Origin: Marinomonas sp. MED121
GTDB taxonomy: Bacteria > Pseudomonadota > Gammaproteobacteria > Pseudomonadales > Marinomonadaceae
Direction: 5' to 3'
DNA: 64,000 nucleotides
Assembly (NCBI RefSeq): GCF_000153025.1
Contig: NZ_CH672429.1
Location: 189,822-253,821, forward strand
The notes beneath the pieces are model-generated. The model had not been told where the DNA came from and made no database searches. It saw only the letters and a list, made by a program, of their open reading frames with translations. Below, piece after piece: positions 18,001-26,141 of the stretch (within the stretch, counting starts at the first letter, position 1; every line of letters begins with the position of its first letter). Made by a program: the position numbers and the translations under genes.

Positions 18001-18058
18001 AAGTTACGCTAATGCTTTTATCCACTCGCTGAGGCAGGAGGACTTATTTGTAGGTTTC
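18001..18058. repeat. Fragment of a dispersed MITE-like repeat
   Basis: On the minus strand this matches the left part of the repeat at 55114-55408: the blocks GGTTTCC/GGTTCC, AATAAGTCCTCC, GCCTCAGCG and GTGGATAAAAGC are shared in order, with an internal 16-nt difference. It lies in a 358-bp gap (17973-18330) that holds no other gene I can support. Confidence 0.7.
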
Positions 18059-18330
18059 CCTAACTCGTTGTTTACTTGACTCTAAAGTCGTCATTAGCCT
18101 AATATCTATTCATCATTTCTTTCCCGGATTACGCCATCATGAATAACTAAACCTGTCATCCATTTTTCATTTTATTTTGGATTTACAGGGTTAGTAGGCG
18201 TAGCTCACTTTCCGATACTTCTTTGCAATCACTTTTTGTCGCATCACTCTTTTGATCGTCCGTGTTGCATAATTTTATCTCTCGATATTTTAAGCTACGG
18301 CGCTTGTCCCTGATATACAGGAGGCAAATT

Positions 18331-19911
18331 ATGCCCGTTTTACAGACTTATAATATGAGTTATCAATTTGATAATGGCGAGATGCTATTCCAATCACTGT
18401 CATGCTCAATGACCAAACCTCGTGTTGGGATTATTGGACGAAATGGCGTCGGTAAATCCCTGTTCGCTGCCATACTCTGTGGTGACATAATGCCAACAAG
18501 TGGCAAAGTCACATTACCACACTCATTTGGTGTCTATCGTCAGCAACGTTCTCAATTACCGTCAGGCGATCTGTCTATTGCCCAATTTTTATCTAAAAGC
18601 CATGTACTTGATGCCCTAAAGCAAGTTGAAGCTGGTAAGTTTTCAGCCCATTTATTTGATGTCATTGGCGATCAATGGGATTTACTAAAGCGGCTAACCA
18701 AGCAACTTGATGAAATGGGTTTACCGCAAGACCCTGATTTCCCATGCGCCCAACTCAGTGGCGGACAATTGACTCAATTACAACTTTGGCAGCTATTCGA
18801 AAGCCAAGTGGCATTGCTAATTCTCGATGAGCCTTCCAACCATCTAGATACAAAAACAAAACAGTGGCTCATTAACTCGATGCGCAGTTTTAAAGGTGCC
18901 ATTTTGCTGATTAGTCATGATAGAGAACTACTCAATGAACAAGATGAAATCTGGGCGCTTTCTGGGCTTGGTTTGCAGATTTTTGGTGGTAACTATTCTG
19001 CTTACGCCGAACACAAACGTCTTGAAAAAGACGCTCTAGTACGACAAATCGCCAGTATTGATAAGCAGAAGAGGCATTTAAAACGGCAAGCACAACGCAA
19101 TCGAGAAAAAGCCGAGCAAAGAGCGGTTCAAGGTAAAAAGTTACGTCAAGATGGCAGTCAGCCAAAAGTAATGCTCGATAGTATGAAAGACAAAGCCACA
19201 GCTGGCACAGCGAGTCGCAATAAAAACGAACAGCGCCGTCAAACGCACTTGCAAGACAAAGAAAACAGCTTGAACAAAAGAAAAGAGCAATTTAAAGAAC
19301 AATTTAATAAACAAAGCCTTTATCTAGGGAGTAACCAAAGCAGCTCACGTAAAGTGATTTCAATACTTGATGCCATTTTACCTTTTGGTAGCAGAGCGCC
19401 AATTAACTTACAGATATATGCCCATGATAAAGTTCACCTCATAGGAAATAACGGATCAGGTAAATCGACCCTGTTGAAATCCTTACAAGGTGAACTCACT
19501 TTCTTACAAGGGGAGCTAAACCTGAATACCTCCTTGTATTACCTTGATCAGCACTTTAGTGTGATTTGTCCTGAGCGATCAATCTTGGATAACCTGATGC
19601 AACACTGTGAGGAGATGAAAGAGAATGATGCCAGAACCTTGTTGGCGGGCATTGGATTTCGTCAAGATGGGGTGTTTCGTCTTGCGAATAAGCTAAGTGG
19701 CGGTGAGATGATGAAGCTAGCCATGTTAATCGCCAGTCACCAAGGGACACAGCCTTTTCTATTGCTGGATGAGCCAGATAATCATTTAGATATTGATTCT
19801 AAAATCATGCTCGCACAGGCACTGGTTAAGTATCCTGGTGGCTTTATTCTCATCAGTCACGATGCTGACTTTGCTAAAGAATCAGGTGTTACACAACAAG
19901 TCACCTTATAA
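18331..19911 (+). CDS. ABC-F family ATPase (ribosome-associated type)
   Basis: This 526-residue soluble protein has two ABC domains and no membrane segment. Domain 1 has Walker A GRNGVGKS, signature LSGGQLTQLQL and Walker B LLILDEPSNHLD. A charged, Lys/Arg/Gln-rich coiled linker follows, then domain 2 with GNNGSGKS, LSGGEMMKLAM and LLLDEPDNHLD. ABC-F proteins act on the ribosome (translation factors, or protection against antibiotics). I chose ATG 18331 because GGAGG lies just before it; an in-frame ATG at 18262 has none. The subfamily is uncertain. Confidence 0.9.
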   Translation: MPVLQTYNMSYQFDNGEMLFQSLSCSMTKPRVGIIGRNGVGKSLFAAILCGDIMPTSGKVTLPHSFGVYRQQRSQLPSGDLSIAQFLSKSHVLDALKQVEAGKFSAHLFDVIGDQWDLLKRLTKQLDEMGLPQDPDFPCAQLSGGQLTQLQLWQLFESQVALLILDEPSNHLDTKTKQWLINSMRSFKGAILLISHDRELLNEQDEIWALSGLGLQIFGGNYSAYAEHKRLEKDALVRQIASIDKQKRHLKRQAQRNREKAEQRAVQGKKLRQDGSQPKVMLDSMKDKATAGTASRNKNEQRRQTHLQDKENSLNKRKEQFKEQFNKQSLYLGSNQSSSRKVISILDAILPFGSRAPINLQIYAHDKVHLIGNNGSGKSTLLKSLQGELTFLQGELNLNTSLYYLDQHFSVICPERSILDNLMQHCEEMKENDARTLLAGIGFRQDGVFRLANKLSGGEMMKLAMLIASHQGTQPFLLLDEPDNHLDIDSKIMLAQALVKYPGGFILISHDADFAKESGVTQQVTL

Positions 19912-19965
19912 ACAAGCCACTTTATAAACAAGTCGCTTTATAAACAAGTCGCTTTATAAACAACT
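19904..19965. repeat. 16-bp tandem repeat, about four copies
   Basis: The unit TTTATAAACAAGTCGC is repeated about four times with small changes, starting in the last codons of the ABC-F gene and running past its stop. The gene end may itself have been copied by slippage. Confidence 0.85.
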
Positions 19966-20145
19966 CAAGTTCTCAGTACCACACTTACATTATTGTTGGA
20001 ATAGCAATACTGATTTTCAATTAGGTGCGTTTATTGACCTAATTGAAAATGCCATTCTTATCACTGAAAGCAGGCTCTCGTGCCTATAAACAAGGGAAGC
20101 AACTGCAATAACCCGTTTAATAAACCTTCAACAGTGAGACCGACT

Positions 20146-20649
20146 ATGTTTCGTAAATCATTTTATTTATCTTTTCTATTGATTGGTGTTGCAACCTCGC
20201 CCAGCGCCCTTGCTGAGGTCAGTGCGAATTTTGAATCTGGGCATACCGCCTTGCAAGTATTCGATCAAGCTGGAATCAGCTCGATGCCGCTTTGGCTTAA
20301 AGTTTGGATTGGCATAATGATGATAACCTTTGCCTCAGGCTTACTCTTTGTTTGGAAGCACCCCATTGCTCGCTGGGCTGTCGGTGGATTTTTAATGCCA
20401 TTTCTGGTGATGGGAGAGATTATAAATGCACTTGGGTGGCCATTTTTGTCTGGCTCCATTGCCCTTGCTCACCTCATTTTTTGGACACCTGCCCTTCTAT
20501 TATTGTTATGGAAACGCCCTTTCCTAGACACGAATCAGGGGATTCCTTTTCGTATATGGTCAGCAGCCATGACAGGTGTGATTCTGTTTTCCTTTATCTT
20601 TGATATCCGTGACTCTTTCATTTATGTGAGTCATTTCAGTGCTATTTAA
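20146..20649 (+). CDS. Membrane protein of unknown function
   Basis: This 167-residue protein has an N-terminal signal (FYLSFLLIGVATSPSALA) and about four hydrophobic helices (IGIMMITFASGLLFVW, WAVGGFLMPFLVMGEII, HLIFWTPALLLLLW, AAMTGVILFSFIFDI). I do not recognise a domain. The ATG at 20146, rather than 20080, begins a normal signal peptide. It stands alone upstream of a strong palindrome that may be its terminator. Confidence 0.65.
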   Translation: MFRKSFYLSFLLIGVATSPSALAEVSANFESGHTALQVFDQAGISSMPLWLKVWIGIMMITFASGLLFVWKHPIARWAVGGFLMPFLVMGEIINALGWPFLSGSIALAHLIFWTPALLLLLWKRPFLDTNQGIPFRIWSAAMTGVILFSFIFDIRDSFIYVSHFSAI

Positions 20650-20716
20650 TGCTTTTTTAGCCCCTATATCGCCTCAAACACGCCACAACCTAATCGCAAA
20701 CTTCACATAATAATAA

Positions 20717-20755
20717 CGCTTTATCAGATTCACCCTGGGTGAATCTGATAAAGCG
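20717..20755. repeat. REP-like palindrome with perfect 19-bp arms
   Basis: Arms at 20717-20735 and 20737-20755 are perfectly complementary around a single T. The centre, GATTCACCC T GGGTGAATC followed by TGATAAAG, resembles the palindrome in the right ends of the Y1-transposase elements farther along (TTCCTCATCCTTGAGTGAA, then TCCAATAAAG). It is 67 bp past a stop codon, so it may act as a transcription terminator and also be a REP sequence. Confidence 0.7.
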
Positions 20756-20808
20756 AGGCGATTTCAACTAACTTTTTTCACTCAAACCAAAAACTTCATT
20801 TCTTCATT

Positions 20809-20826
20809 TAAGTGTCACATAAGTGT
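20809..20826 (+). promoter_or_regulatory. TAAGTGT direct repeat upstream of the Na/Pi symporter gene
   Basis: Two TAAGTGT copies start 11 bp apart, one helical turn, about 55 bp before the symporter start. That phasing is usual for OmpR-family response regulators, of which PhoB would be the expected one, but the sequence is not the PhoB consensus. Low confidence. Confidence 0.3.
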
Positions 20827-20879
20827 AAATAGCCATGAATAGAATTCATTTACCATTCATCCTTAGGTAAATAGCTATT

Positions 20880-22028
20880 ATGGAAAATAATCAAGCAGTA
20901 CTTCCTAACAAAAGCGAGTATCAAAACTATATGCAGTGGGCAATGGTTGCCCTATTAGTTTATCTGCTTATTTGTGCCGTTGGCATGATAGGTGGTGGCT
21001 TTAAAATGGCGGCGGGCGGTCAAGCTAAAGAACTCTTTGCTTTTGCGAGTAACCCTTTTGCGGGCCTTGTTGTGGGTATCGTTGCAACCGCGCTCATCCA
21101 ATCATCTTCAACCGTTACCTCTATTATTGTCGGCTTAGTGGCGGGCGGTTTACCTGTTGAGCTTGCGGTTCCTATGGTAATGGGTGCCAATGTCGGCACA
21201 TCCATTACAAATACCATTGTTTCATTAGGCCATGTCAGAGCAAAAGAAGAGTTTAAACGAGCCTTTTCTGCTGCCACAGTGCACGACTTCTTTAACCTTT
21301 TATCCGTGCTTATTTTCCTCCCTTTGGAGATTGCCTTTGGCGTTTTAGAGAAAATGGGTGCTTGGTTCTCAAGCTTGTTCTATGGCGCTGGGGATAGCTC
21401 AATTAAAAGCCTTAACTTTGTGAAGGCTGCCACCGCTCCTGTGGTAAATACCTTTAAGCAAGTGACTCACTTTTTAGGGGATCAAATTGGTGGTATCACG
21501 CTGATTATTCTAGGGATTGTGCTCATTTTCATCTCGATCACCATAGTTGGAAAGTTACTGAAAAAGCTCATGGTTGGTAAGGCTAAAAACATCATGCATA
21601 CCGCCATTGGCCGTGGACCGGTTTCAGGGATAGCATCAGGCACATTGGTCACTATTCTGGTTCAATCCTCTTCTACCACCACGTCTCTTATGGTGCCCCT
21701 AGCTGGCTCTGGCGCATTCAAGCTAAAAGACATCTACCCTTTTACCTTAGGCGCAAATATAGGTACTTGCGTGACCGCCGTATTGGCCGCTACCGCAGTA
21801 ACGGGTAACGCAGAAGCCGCATTGCAGATCGCTTTTATCCACCTTACCTATAATATTTTAGGGGTTCTCGTTATCTTCGGGATTCCTATGTTAAGGGACT
21901 TACCCGTTAAAGCGGCAGAGTCCTTAGGTGAGACCGCAGCAGAAAATAAGTTTGCTGCACTAGGGTATATTTTAGCGGTATTTTTTGTTGTACCTGCCGT
22001 TTGCCTCGGCGTCAGCAGCTTAGCTTAA
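20880..22028 (+). CDS. Sodium-dependent phosphate transporter (Na/Pi-cotransporter family)
   Basis: This 382-residue inner-membrane protein of the PF02690 (NptA/type II Na-Pi) family has two inverted repeats, each with the QSSS motif (ALIQSSSTVTSIIVGLV and ILVQSSSTTTSLMVPL) that marks the substrate sites, plus GANVGTSITN and GANIGTCVTA. It would import phosphate with sodium, which suits a marine cell. It is followed by a small coiled-coil gene 14 bp downstream in the same operon. Start ATG 20880 follows AGG with a slightly long spacing. Confidence 0.92.
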   Translation: MENNQAVLPNKSEYQNYMQWAMVALLVYLLICAVGMIGGGFKMAAGGQAKELFAFASNPFAGLVVGIVATALIQSSSTVTSIIVGLVAGGLPVELAVPMVMGANVGTSITNTIVSLGHVRAKEEFKRAFSAATVHDFFNLLSVLIFLPLEIAFGVLEKMGAWFSSLFYGAGDSSIKSLNFVKAATAPVVNTFKQVTHFLGDQIGGITLIILGIVLIFISITIVGKLLKKLMVGKAKNIMHTAIGRGPVSGIASGTLVTILVQSSSTTTSLMVPLAGSGAFKLKDIYPFTLGANIGTCVTAVLAATAVTGNAEAALQIAFIHLTYNILGVLVIFGIPMLRDLPVKAAESLGETAAENKFAALGYILAVFFVVPAVCLGVSSLA

Positions 22029-22042
22029 TAAAGGGAAATGAC

Positions 22043-22267
22043 ATGAGTAATTTACAGGTTTTAACCACAGAAAGATTAAACAAGTTAATTGATGAAACTC
22101 AACAGACCTTGTCAGAATTAAAGGAAGAAGTCGCTCGTCGAGAACTCTTACAACAAGAACATGAAATAATGGATTTAGATCAGCACATGAAGAGCGCAGA
22201 GTTTAATCTGGTGGGAATAAAAAACTTTATTACCTACTTATTGGATGAAGCCAAGAAGAAAAAATAG
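22043..22267 (+). CDS. Small coiled-coil protein linked to the Na/Pi transporter
   Basis: This 74-residue, charged, helical protein (LNKLIDETQQTLSELKEEVARRELL) has a predicted coiled coil and no membrane segment. I chose ATG 22043, 14 bp after the transporter stop, because AAAGGGA precedes it. I do not recognise a named family; its tight linkage suggests an accessory or regulatory role for the transporter, which is inference. Confidence 0.65.
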   Translation: MSNLQVLTTERLNKLIDETQQTLSELKEEVARRELLQQEHEIMDLDQHMKSAEFNLVGIKNFITYLLDEAKKKK

Positions 22268-22280
22268 CGTAAAAGATAAA

Positions 22281-22310
22281 GGCCCTTGTTCATTACAAGG
22301 GCCTTTTTTT
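22281..22310 (+). terminator. Rho-independent terminator after the phosphate operon
   Basis: GGCCCTTG / CAAGGGCC stem with a TTCATTA loop followed by seven T. It is 13 bp after the stop of the small coiled-coil gene. Confidence 0.93.
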
Positions 22311-22359
22311 GAAGCGATAAATACGCAGAAGCTTTGTCTTACATAACTAAAAAAGTGTT

Positions 22360-22452
22360 TTAGATTTCTCACCCTGAGTGAATCCAACAAAGCTAGGGAA
22401 GCTGCGATTAAAGATAGACATGGGGAAAGTCACCTTGGATGTCCAGAGTAGT
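22360..22452. repeat. Solo right-end/REP-like sequence of the Y1-transposase element
   Basis: TTTCTCACCCTGAGTGAATCCAACAAAG and, about 50 bp on, GGATGTCCAGAG, parallel the order and spacing of the element right ends (for example 46472-46567). It is degenerate and isolated and fills most of the short gap between convergent genes. Confidence 0.5.
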
Positions 22453-22495
22453 TTTCATGGTGCTTTGCAAGATCACCATCACACTAAGCGTCAAT

Positions 22496-22840
22496 CTAAG
22501 CGCTGAAATTCATGAAAACCTTATCCATATGATCAGCGAGTTCAAAATCTTTAACTGAGATGCCTTTAACAGAGTGCGTTGTCAGCTGAACATAAACACG
22601 GTTATAGCAATTCTTCCACTCTGGGTGATGATCCACCTTGTCACAATAAAGCGCACACATAGTCATAAAGCCAAATGCGGCTTGAAAACTTTTAAACTCA
22701 AAATTTTTAGTTAGTTTATCATCTTCAATAAACCAGCTAGCCTCTTTGTCCAAGTTCAGTTTATCAATATTCAGCTCATTAAAGTTCAGCTCAGCTAAGC
22801 TTTGCGCAAGCTGTGTATTTGAAAGTACGGCTAATTTCAT
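22496..22840 (-). CDS. phhB: Pterin-4a-carbinolamine dehydratase
   Basis: This 114-residue protein has the family motif [20 protein letters not shown] followed by the conserved Asp in DFELADHMD. The enzyme dehydrates 4a-hydroxytetrahydrobiopterin during phenylalanine hydroxylation. An N-terminal segment, [15 protein letters not shown], is a short imperfect tandem repeat not normal for the family and probably due to slippage. No phenylalanine hydroxylase gene is beside it here. Confidence 0.9.
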   Translation of the reverse strand: MKLAVLSNTQLAQSLAELNFNELNIDKLNLDKEASWFIEDDKLTKNFEFKSFQAAFGFMTMCALYCDKVDHHPEWKNCYNRVYVQLTTHSVKGISVKDFELADHMDKVFMNFSA

Positions 22841-23052
22841 ATGTCTGCCCTTTTGTTATTGTCTCACTCAGTTTATCAATTCAATTCAATTTGTTATTAG
22901 CATGTTAGAGCACGAGTCGCTCGCTAGTCTATCGACCAGATTCAATAACGAGAGGTAAATGAAACCGAAAAACTAGCTTCATTTACCTTTTTTTCATTAA
23001 CCTTTGTTTCATTTACCTTTTTTCATTTAGTTATGCTTAATGTAGCTGCTTT

Positions 23053-24090
23053 TCAGAGCTGATATTGCATACCCAGTGTGATCAAATATTCATCATGATC
23101 ATAAAAATCAATGTTAGCGTCAGTGATGTCCCATCCACCTCTTGCTATGAAAAGTGCATCCTTCCAATTAAATGGCGCCGCATAAATGTATGTCGCTGAC
23201 ACACCATACTTGGTTTCCTCCCGAGTTCGCCCCCAGATAGGGTTTATATCATCAAACGTTTGAAAGCCAACACTCGCCCCTAACATTGTAATATGTCGGC
23301 CATTTCTAAGTTGTAATTCAGCTTCTGTGCCAACACCTTGATTCTTTTGTGCCGAACCTGTTGCATCAACAGCGAGATAATTGATTGACCAGGAAAGCCC
23401 CAATGACTGACTCAAATCAGTCTCGTAGTTTAGCTCGCCATAGCTAAGGTTCGCGTTTCGATCTAACGCTGAAATACTCTCTTCTTGGTCTATGGAATAT
23501 TTTCCACGAGCCAGTTCAATTGACCAGTCTGAGCCTAATACGCGATCATAACTCAAGACAAGACCTTGCACCGACGCATCGGTTATCTCTCGCTCTGTCT
23601 GCAATTGATAGGGGTTTTTCCATACTTCTTTCTCTAAAAACCCAGGCACGACACCAATCGCTAGACTTGAGCCGTCAGACAAGTAATGACGATACCCAGC
23701 TTGCAGGTAAAAGTCGTTTGCCATACCAATGATATCGGTTTTGAAATACACCTCATTTGCAGCATCAAAGCGATAACTAAGATCCCAAAAAGGAATCACC
23801 ACGGCGTCACTATGGCGTTCTGGTGATGTTGAATAGTCAGTAATTTTAGCTTGCGTCTCAGTATCCATTACCGAATTAGTACCTTCTACACCGGTAAAAA
23901 GACTGATACTGCCATGAAAACCTGTAGTGTTTTGTTGCTCAGCATAGGCAAAGTGACTAACCAACAGGCACCCAAGGCTAAACAACTTAAGATAAGGTTT
24001 GATTAGCAATGGTTGAGTAGGCTTGCCATGTGCTGATCTCAACAATGGCGTAAATAACTTTTTGTGAACTAACGGTTTGGTATGAATCAT
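23053..24090 (-). CDS. Outer-membrane beta-barrel protein next to a two-component system
   Basis: This 345-residue protein has a long n-region, then LFSLGCLLVSHFAYAEQ as signal peptide. The mature part has many alternating strands and aromatic belts (YRFDAANEVYFKTDIIGMA, LSYGELNYETDLSQ) and a terminal LGMQYQL, all typical of an outer-membrane barrel. I do not recognise a specific family. It lies downstream of the histidine kinase gene on the same strand but has its own upstream region with a GTGAC direct repeat like that of the gene at 26142, so it is a likely target of the adjacent system. Confidence 0.7.
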   Translation of the reverse strand: MIHTKPLVHKKLFTPLLRSAHGKPTQPLLIKPYLKLFSLGCLLVSHFAYAEQQNTTGFHGSISLFTGVEGTNSVMDTETQAKITDYSTSPERHSDAVVIPFWDLSYRFDAANEVYFKTDIIGMANDFYLQAGYRHYLSDGSSLAIGVVPGFLEKEVWKNPYQLQTEREITDASVQGLVLSYDRVLGSDWSIELARGKYSIDQEESISALDRNANLSYGELNYETDLSQSLGLSWSINYLAVDATGSAQKNQGVGTEAELQLRNGRHITMLGASVGFQTFDDINPIWGRTREETKYGVSATYIYAAPFNWKDALFIARGGWDITDANIDFYDHDEYLITLGMQYQL

Positions 24091-24136
24091 CGTACTATCC
24101 TTATGTGCTTAGATAGCAACAACTCTACGCAGGCTT

Positions 24137-24154
24137 ATGTCACAACTAAGTCAC
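24137..24154 (-). promoter_or_regulatory. GTGACTT-N4-GTGACAT direct repeat, candidate response-regulator box
   Basis: Read on the minus strand, GTGACTT and GTGACAT begin 11 bp apart, 47 bp upstream of the barrel gene start at 24090. The same motif, also 11-bp phased, is upstream of the gene at 26142. An 11-bp direct repeat is the usual site form for OmpR-family regulators such as the one encoded at 25377-26039. Confidence 0.7.
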
Positions 24155-24172
24155 AGCTCACCATGACCCTTG

Positions 24173-25387
24173 TTAAAAATAAACCACCGCCTTCGCTTTA
24201 TCAGATTTAACCGATAAGTGATAACGCCAGTTGGCACTTTTACACACCGCTGAAATGATCTCATCACCATGGCCAAAACCCTGTTCATCATGTTCTCGAA
24301 CATCATTCTCAATCGTGAGCTGACGTCCTTTTAATTGAACACAAACATAGCTATCGGTATAACTCATTGCGTTACGAATCAAATTCGCGACAATGACCTT
24401 AGCAAAATAACTTTCTACTTCAATATCTTCGTACACAAGCTTCTCTAGTTGAATATCTCTACCAAAGAGTAAATAGTTATGCTGTTCAATCGTTTCCTTG
24501 ATTACCGCCTGTAACGACTTTTTAGGCTGACTACCCACCTCTTCTCGACCAAGCAGCAAAAAGGTATTAATCAAATTATCCATGTCTTTATTGGCAACTT
24601 GAATACGATTGATTATTTGCCGTTTTTTATCGTTAACTTCTGAGATGTTTAGCAGATCGGTTGCGCCTAAAATCACATTGACCGGTGTTCTTAATTCATG
24701 GCTGGCAAAACGAGTAAACTGCTGCTCTCGTTTCAAAAACGATTGAATCCTAGAGTAGGACTGATGATACGCTCGATACAGGTCCCCAATTTCGTCTTTA
24801 CGTGACGAAATAGCATTGTCAGATGAGCTGTCAGATGGATGTCTAATCTGATATACCAAACGGTCAATTGGGCCGCTAAAGTGACGTGACAGCAAATGGG
24901 CGGCGGCTAAACCCAAAATAAACACCAGGATCATCATGTAACCAACATAAGCCATCACACCTTCACCGTAATCGACCATTTGGGGGTCCTGTTCAGGAAA
25001 ATAGACAAAGTGCATCCATTTTTGTTGAAACGGTGACATAAATGTCATCGTGTGAGCATCACTGAGTTCAAACTCTTCGATACCTAGAGTTGAAATTCCT
25101 TTAAGAAAGTCTGGCTTCTCATCGTCTTCAAATTCGTAAATAACGACAAAGTTTTCTTTTTGTCTCACCCACTCCCCTGCTGCTATCGATGTTTGTAGAA
25201 AATGCTGCTGTAGCAATTTTACCCGTTGATTAATAAAGCTATCGGCTGAAATCTCTGTCGCCGCCCAAGCGATCACTCCGATCGCAATAACCACCAACAA
25301 CATTAACGCTGAAATCACGGTAAATACTTGATGTCTAAGATGACGAAAGTACCATTGTCCTAATGATTTTTTTACATTAGTCAGCAT
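24173..25387 (-). CDS. Sensor histidine kinase
   Basis: This 404-residue inner-membrane kinase has two membrane segments (about 20-45 and 147-165) flanking a periplasmic sensor region of some 100 residues. A HAMP-like segment, the dimerisation/phosphoacceptor helix with His230 in FASHELRTPVN, and an ATPase domain with N-box ANLIRNAMSY follow. The G2 region is short (GFGHGDEII). I chose ATG 25387, preceded by AAGGA within the response-regulator gene, over an in-frame ATG at 25408. The regulator and kinase genes overlap, so they are translationally coupled. Confidence 0.88.
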   Translation of the reverse strand: MLTNVKKSLGQWYFRHLRHQVFTVISALMLLVVIAIGVIAWAATEISADSFINQRVKLLQQHFLQTSIAAGEWVRQKENFVVIYEFEDDEKPDFLKGISTLGIEEFELSDAHTMTFMSPFQQKWMHFVYFPEQDPQMVDYGEGVMAYVGYMMILVFILGLAAAHLLSRHFSGPIDRLVYQIRHPSDSSSDNAISSRKDEIGDLYRAYHQSYSRIQSFLKREQQFTRFASHELRTPVNVILGATDLLNISEVNDKKRQIINRIQVANKDMDNLINTFLLLGREEVGSQPKKSLQAVIKETIEQHNYLLFGRDIQLEKLVYEDIEVESYFAKVIVANLIRNAMSYTDSYVCVQLKGRQLTIENDVREHDEQGFGHGDEIISAVCKSANWRYHLSVKSDKAKAVVYF

Positions 25388-26039
25388 TAAGTCGATATCC
25401 TTTTCCACGTTCCGTAATAAGCATCCCTTCTGGTAATGCTTTTCTCAGGCGATATATTTGGGTGCGCAAGGCACTAGTTTCTTCGGGCTCATCCTCTTTC
25501 CAGATCTCATAGGCAATGTCTTGATTACCGACCAGCTTTGGCGCTTTCTTTATAAGTAATTGAACAATACGTTTTTGGGTGGGGTCCAACAAAAGCGTTT
25601 CATCATTTACCGTGACAGCATCCGTTCCAACATCATAAACCAAAGCACCATATCTAAGCTGTGGACTTAAGCGGCGTTGATTTCTTGCCTCTAATGCCTG
25701 CACTCTAGCGTGTAACTCTTGTAACTCAAACGGCTTCACCAAGTAGTCATCTGCGCCCGCTTTAAAACCCGCTAATTTGTCCTCAAGCGTATCTCTCGCA
25801 GTCAAAAAGATAATGGGGATATCGGCATGATAACCTGCTCGGATAGCATGACAAGCCGTTAAACCGTTCATCACTGGCATCATGATGTCCAAAATGATTA
25901 GATCAAATCGTGATTCATCCAACAATTGAATGGCAGCCTGTCCGTTATACGCGAAGTCAACATGGTGATCGAAAAGCGCTAAATAATCGCCTAGATTGGC
26001 AGCCGTTGCGTGATTGTCTTCCACGACAAGTATTCTCAT
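25377..26039 (-). CDS. OmpR-family response regulator
   Basis: This 220-residue protein has a receiver domain (VEDN acidic pocket, phosphoacceptor Asp51 in LILDIMMP, Lys in LVKPFE) and a C-terminal winged-helix DNA-binding domain ending ITERGKGYRLN. It is paired with the kinase gene downstream and divergent from the secreted FAH-family gene at 26142. The phased GTGAC repeats at 24137 and 26081 are its probable binding sites. Confidence 0.92.
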   Translation of the reverse strand: MRILVVEDNHATAANLGDYLALFDHHVDFAYNGQAAIQLLDESRFDLIILDIMMPVMNGLTACHAIRAGYHADIPIIFLTARDTLEDKLAGFKAGADDYLVKPFELQELHARVQALEARNQRRLSPQLRYGALVYDVGTDAVTVNDETLLLDPTQKRIVQLLIKKAPKLVGNQDIAYEIWKEDEPEETSALRTQIYRLRKALPEGMLITERGKGYRLNAD

Positions 26040-26080
26040 GTCATATCCTTTTCATGCTTATTGTTTCAACGTACAGCTTG

Positions 26081-26098
26081 GTGACATAACTGTGACAT
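26081..26098 (+). promoter_or_regulatory. GTGACAT-N4-GTGACAT direct repeat, candidate response-regulator box
   Basis: Two identical GTGACAT copies begin 11 bp apart in the 102-bp divergent gap between the response regulator gene and the FAH-family gene. The position could serve either promoter and permit autoregulation. It matches the box at 24137-24154. Confidence 0.75.
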
Positions 26099-26141
26099 TG
26101 TTCAACGTACTCTGGGCACATCAACAAACCGGAGAGTTAAC

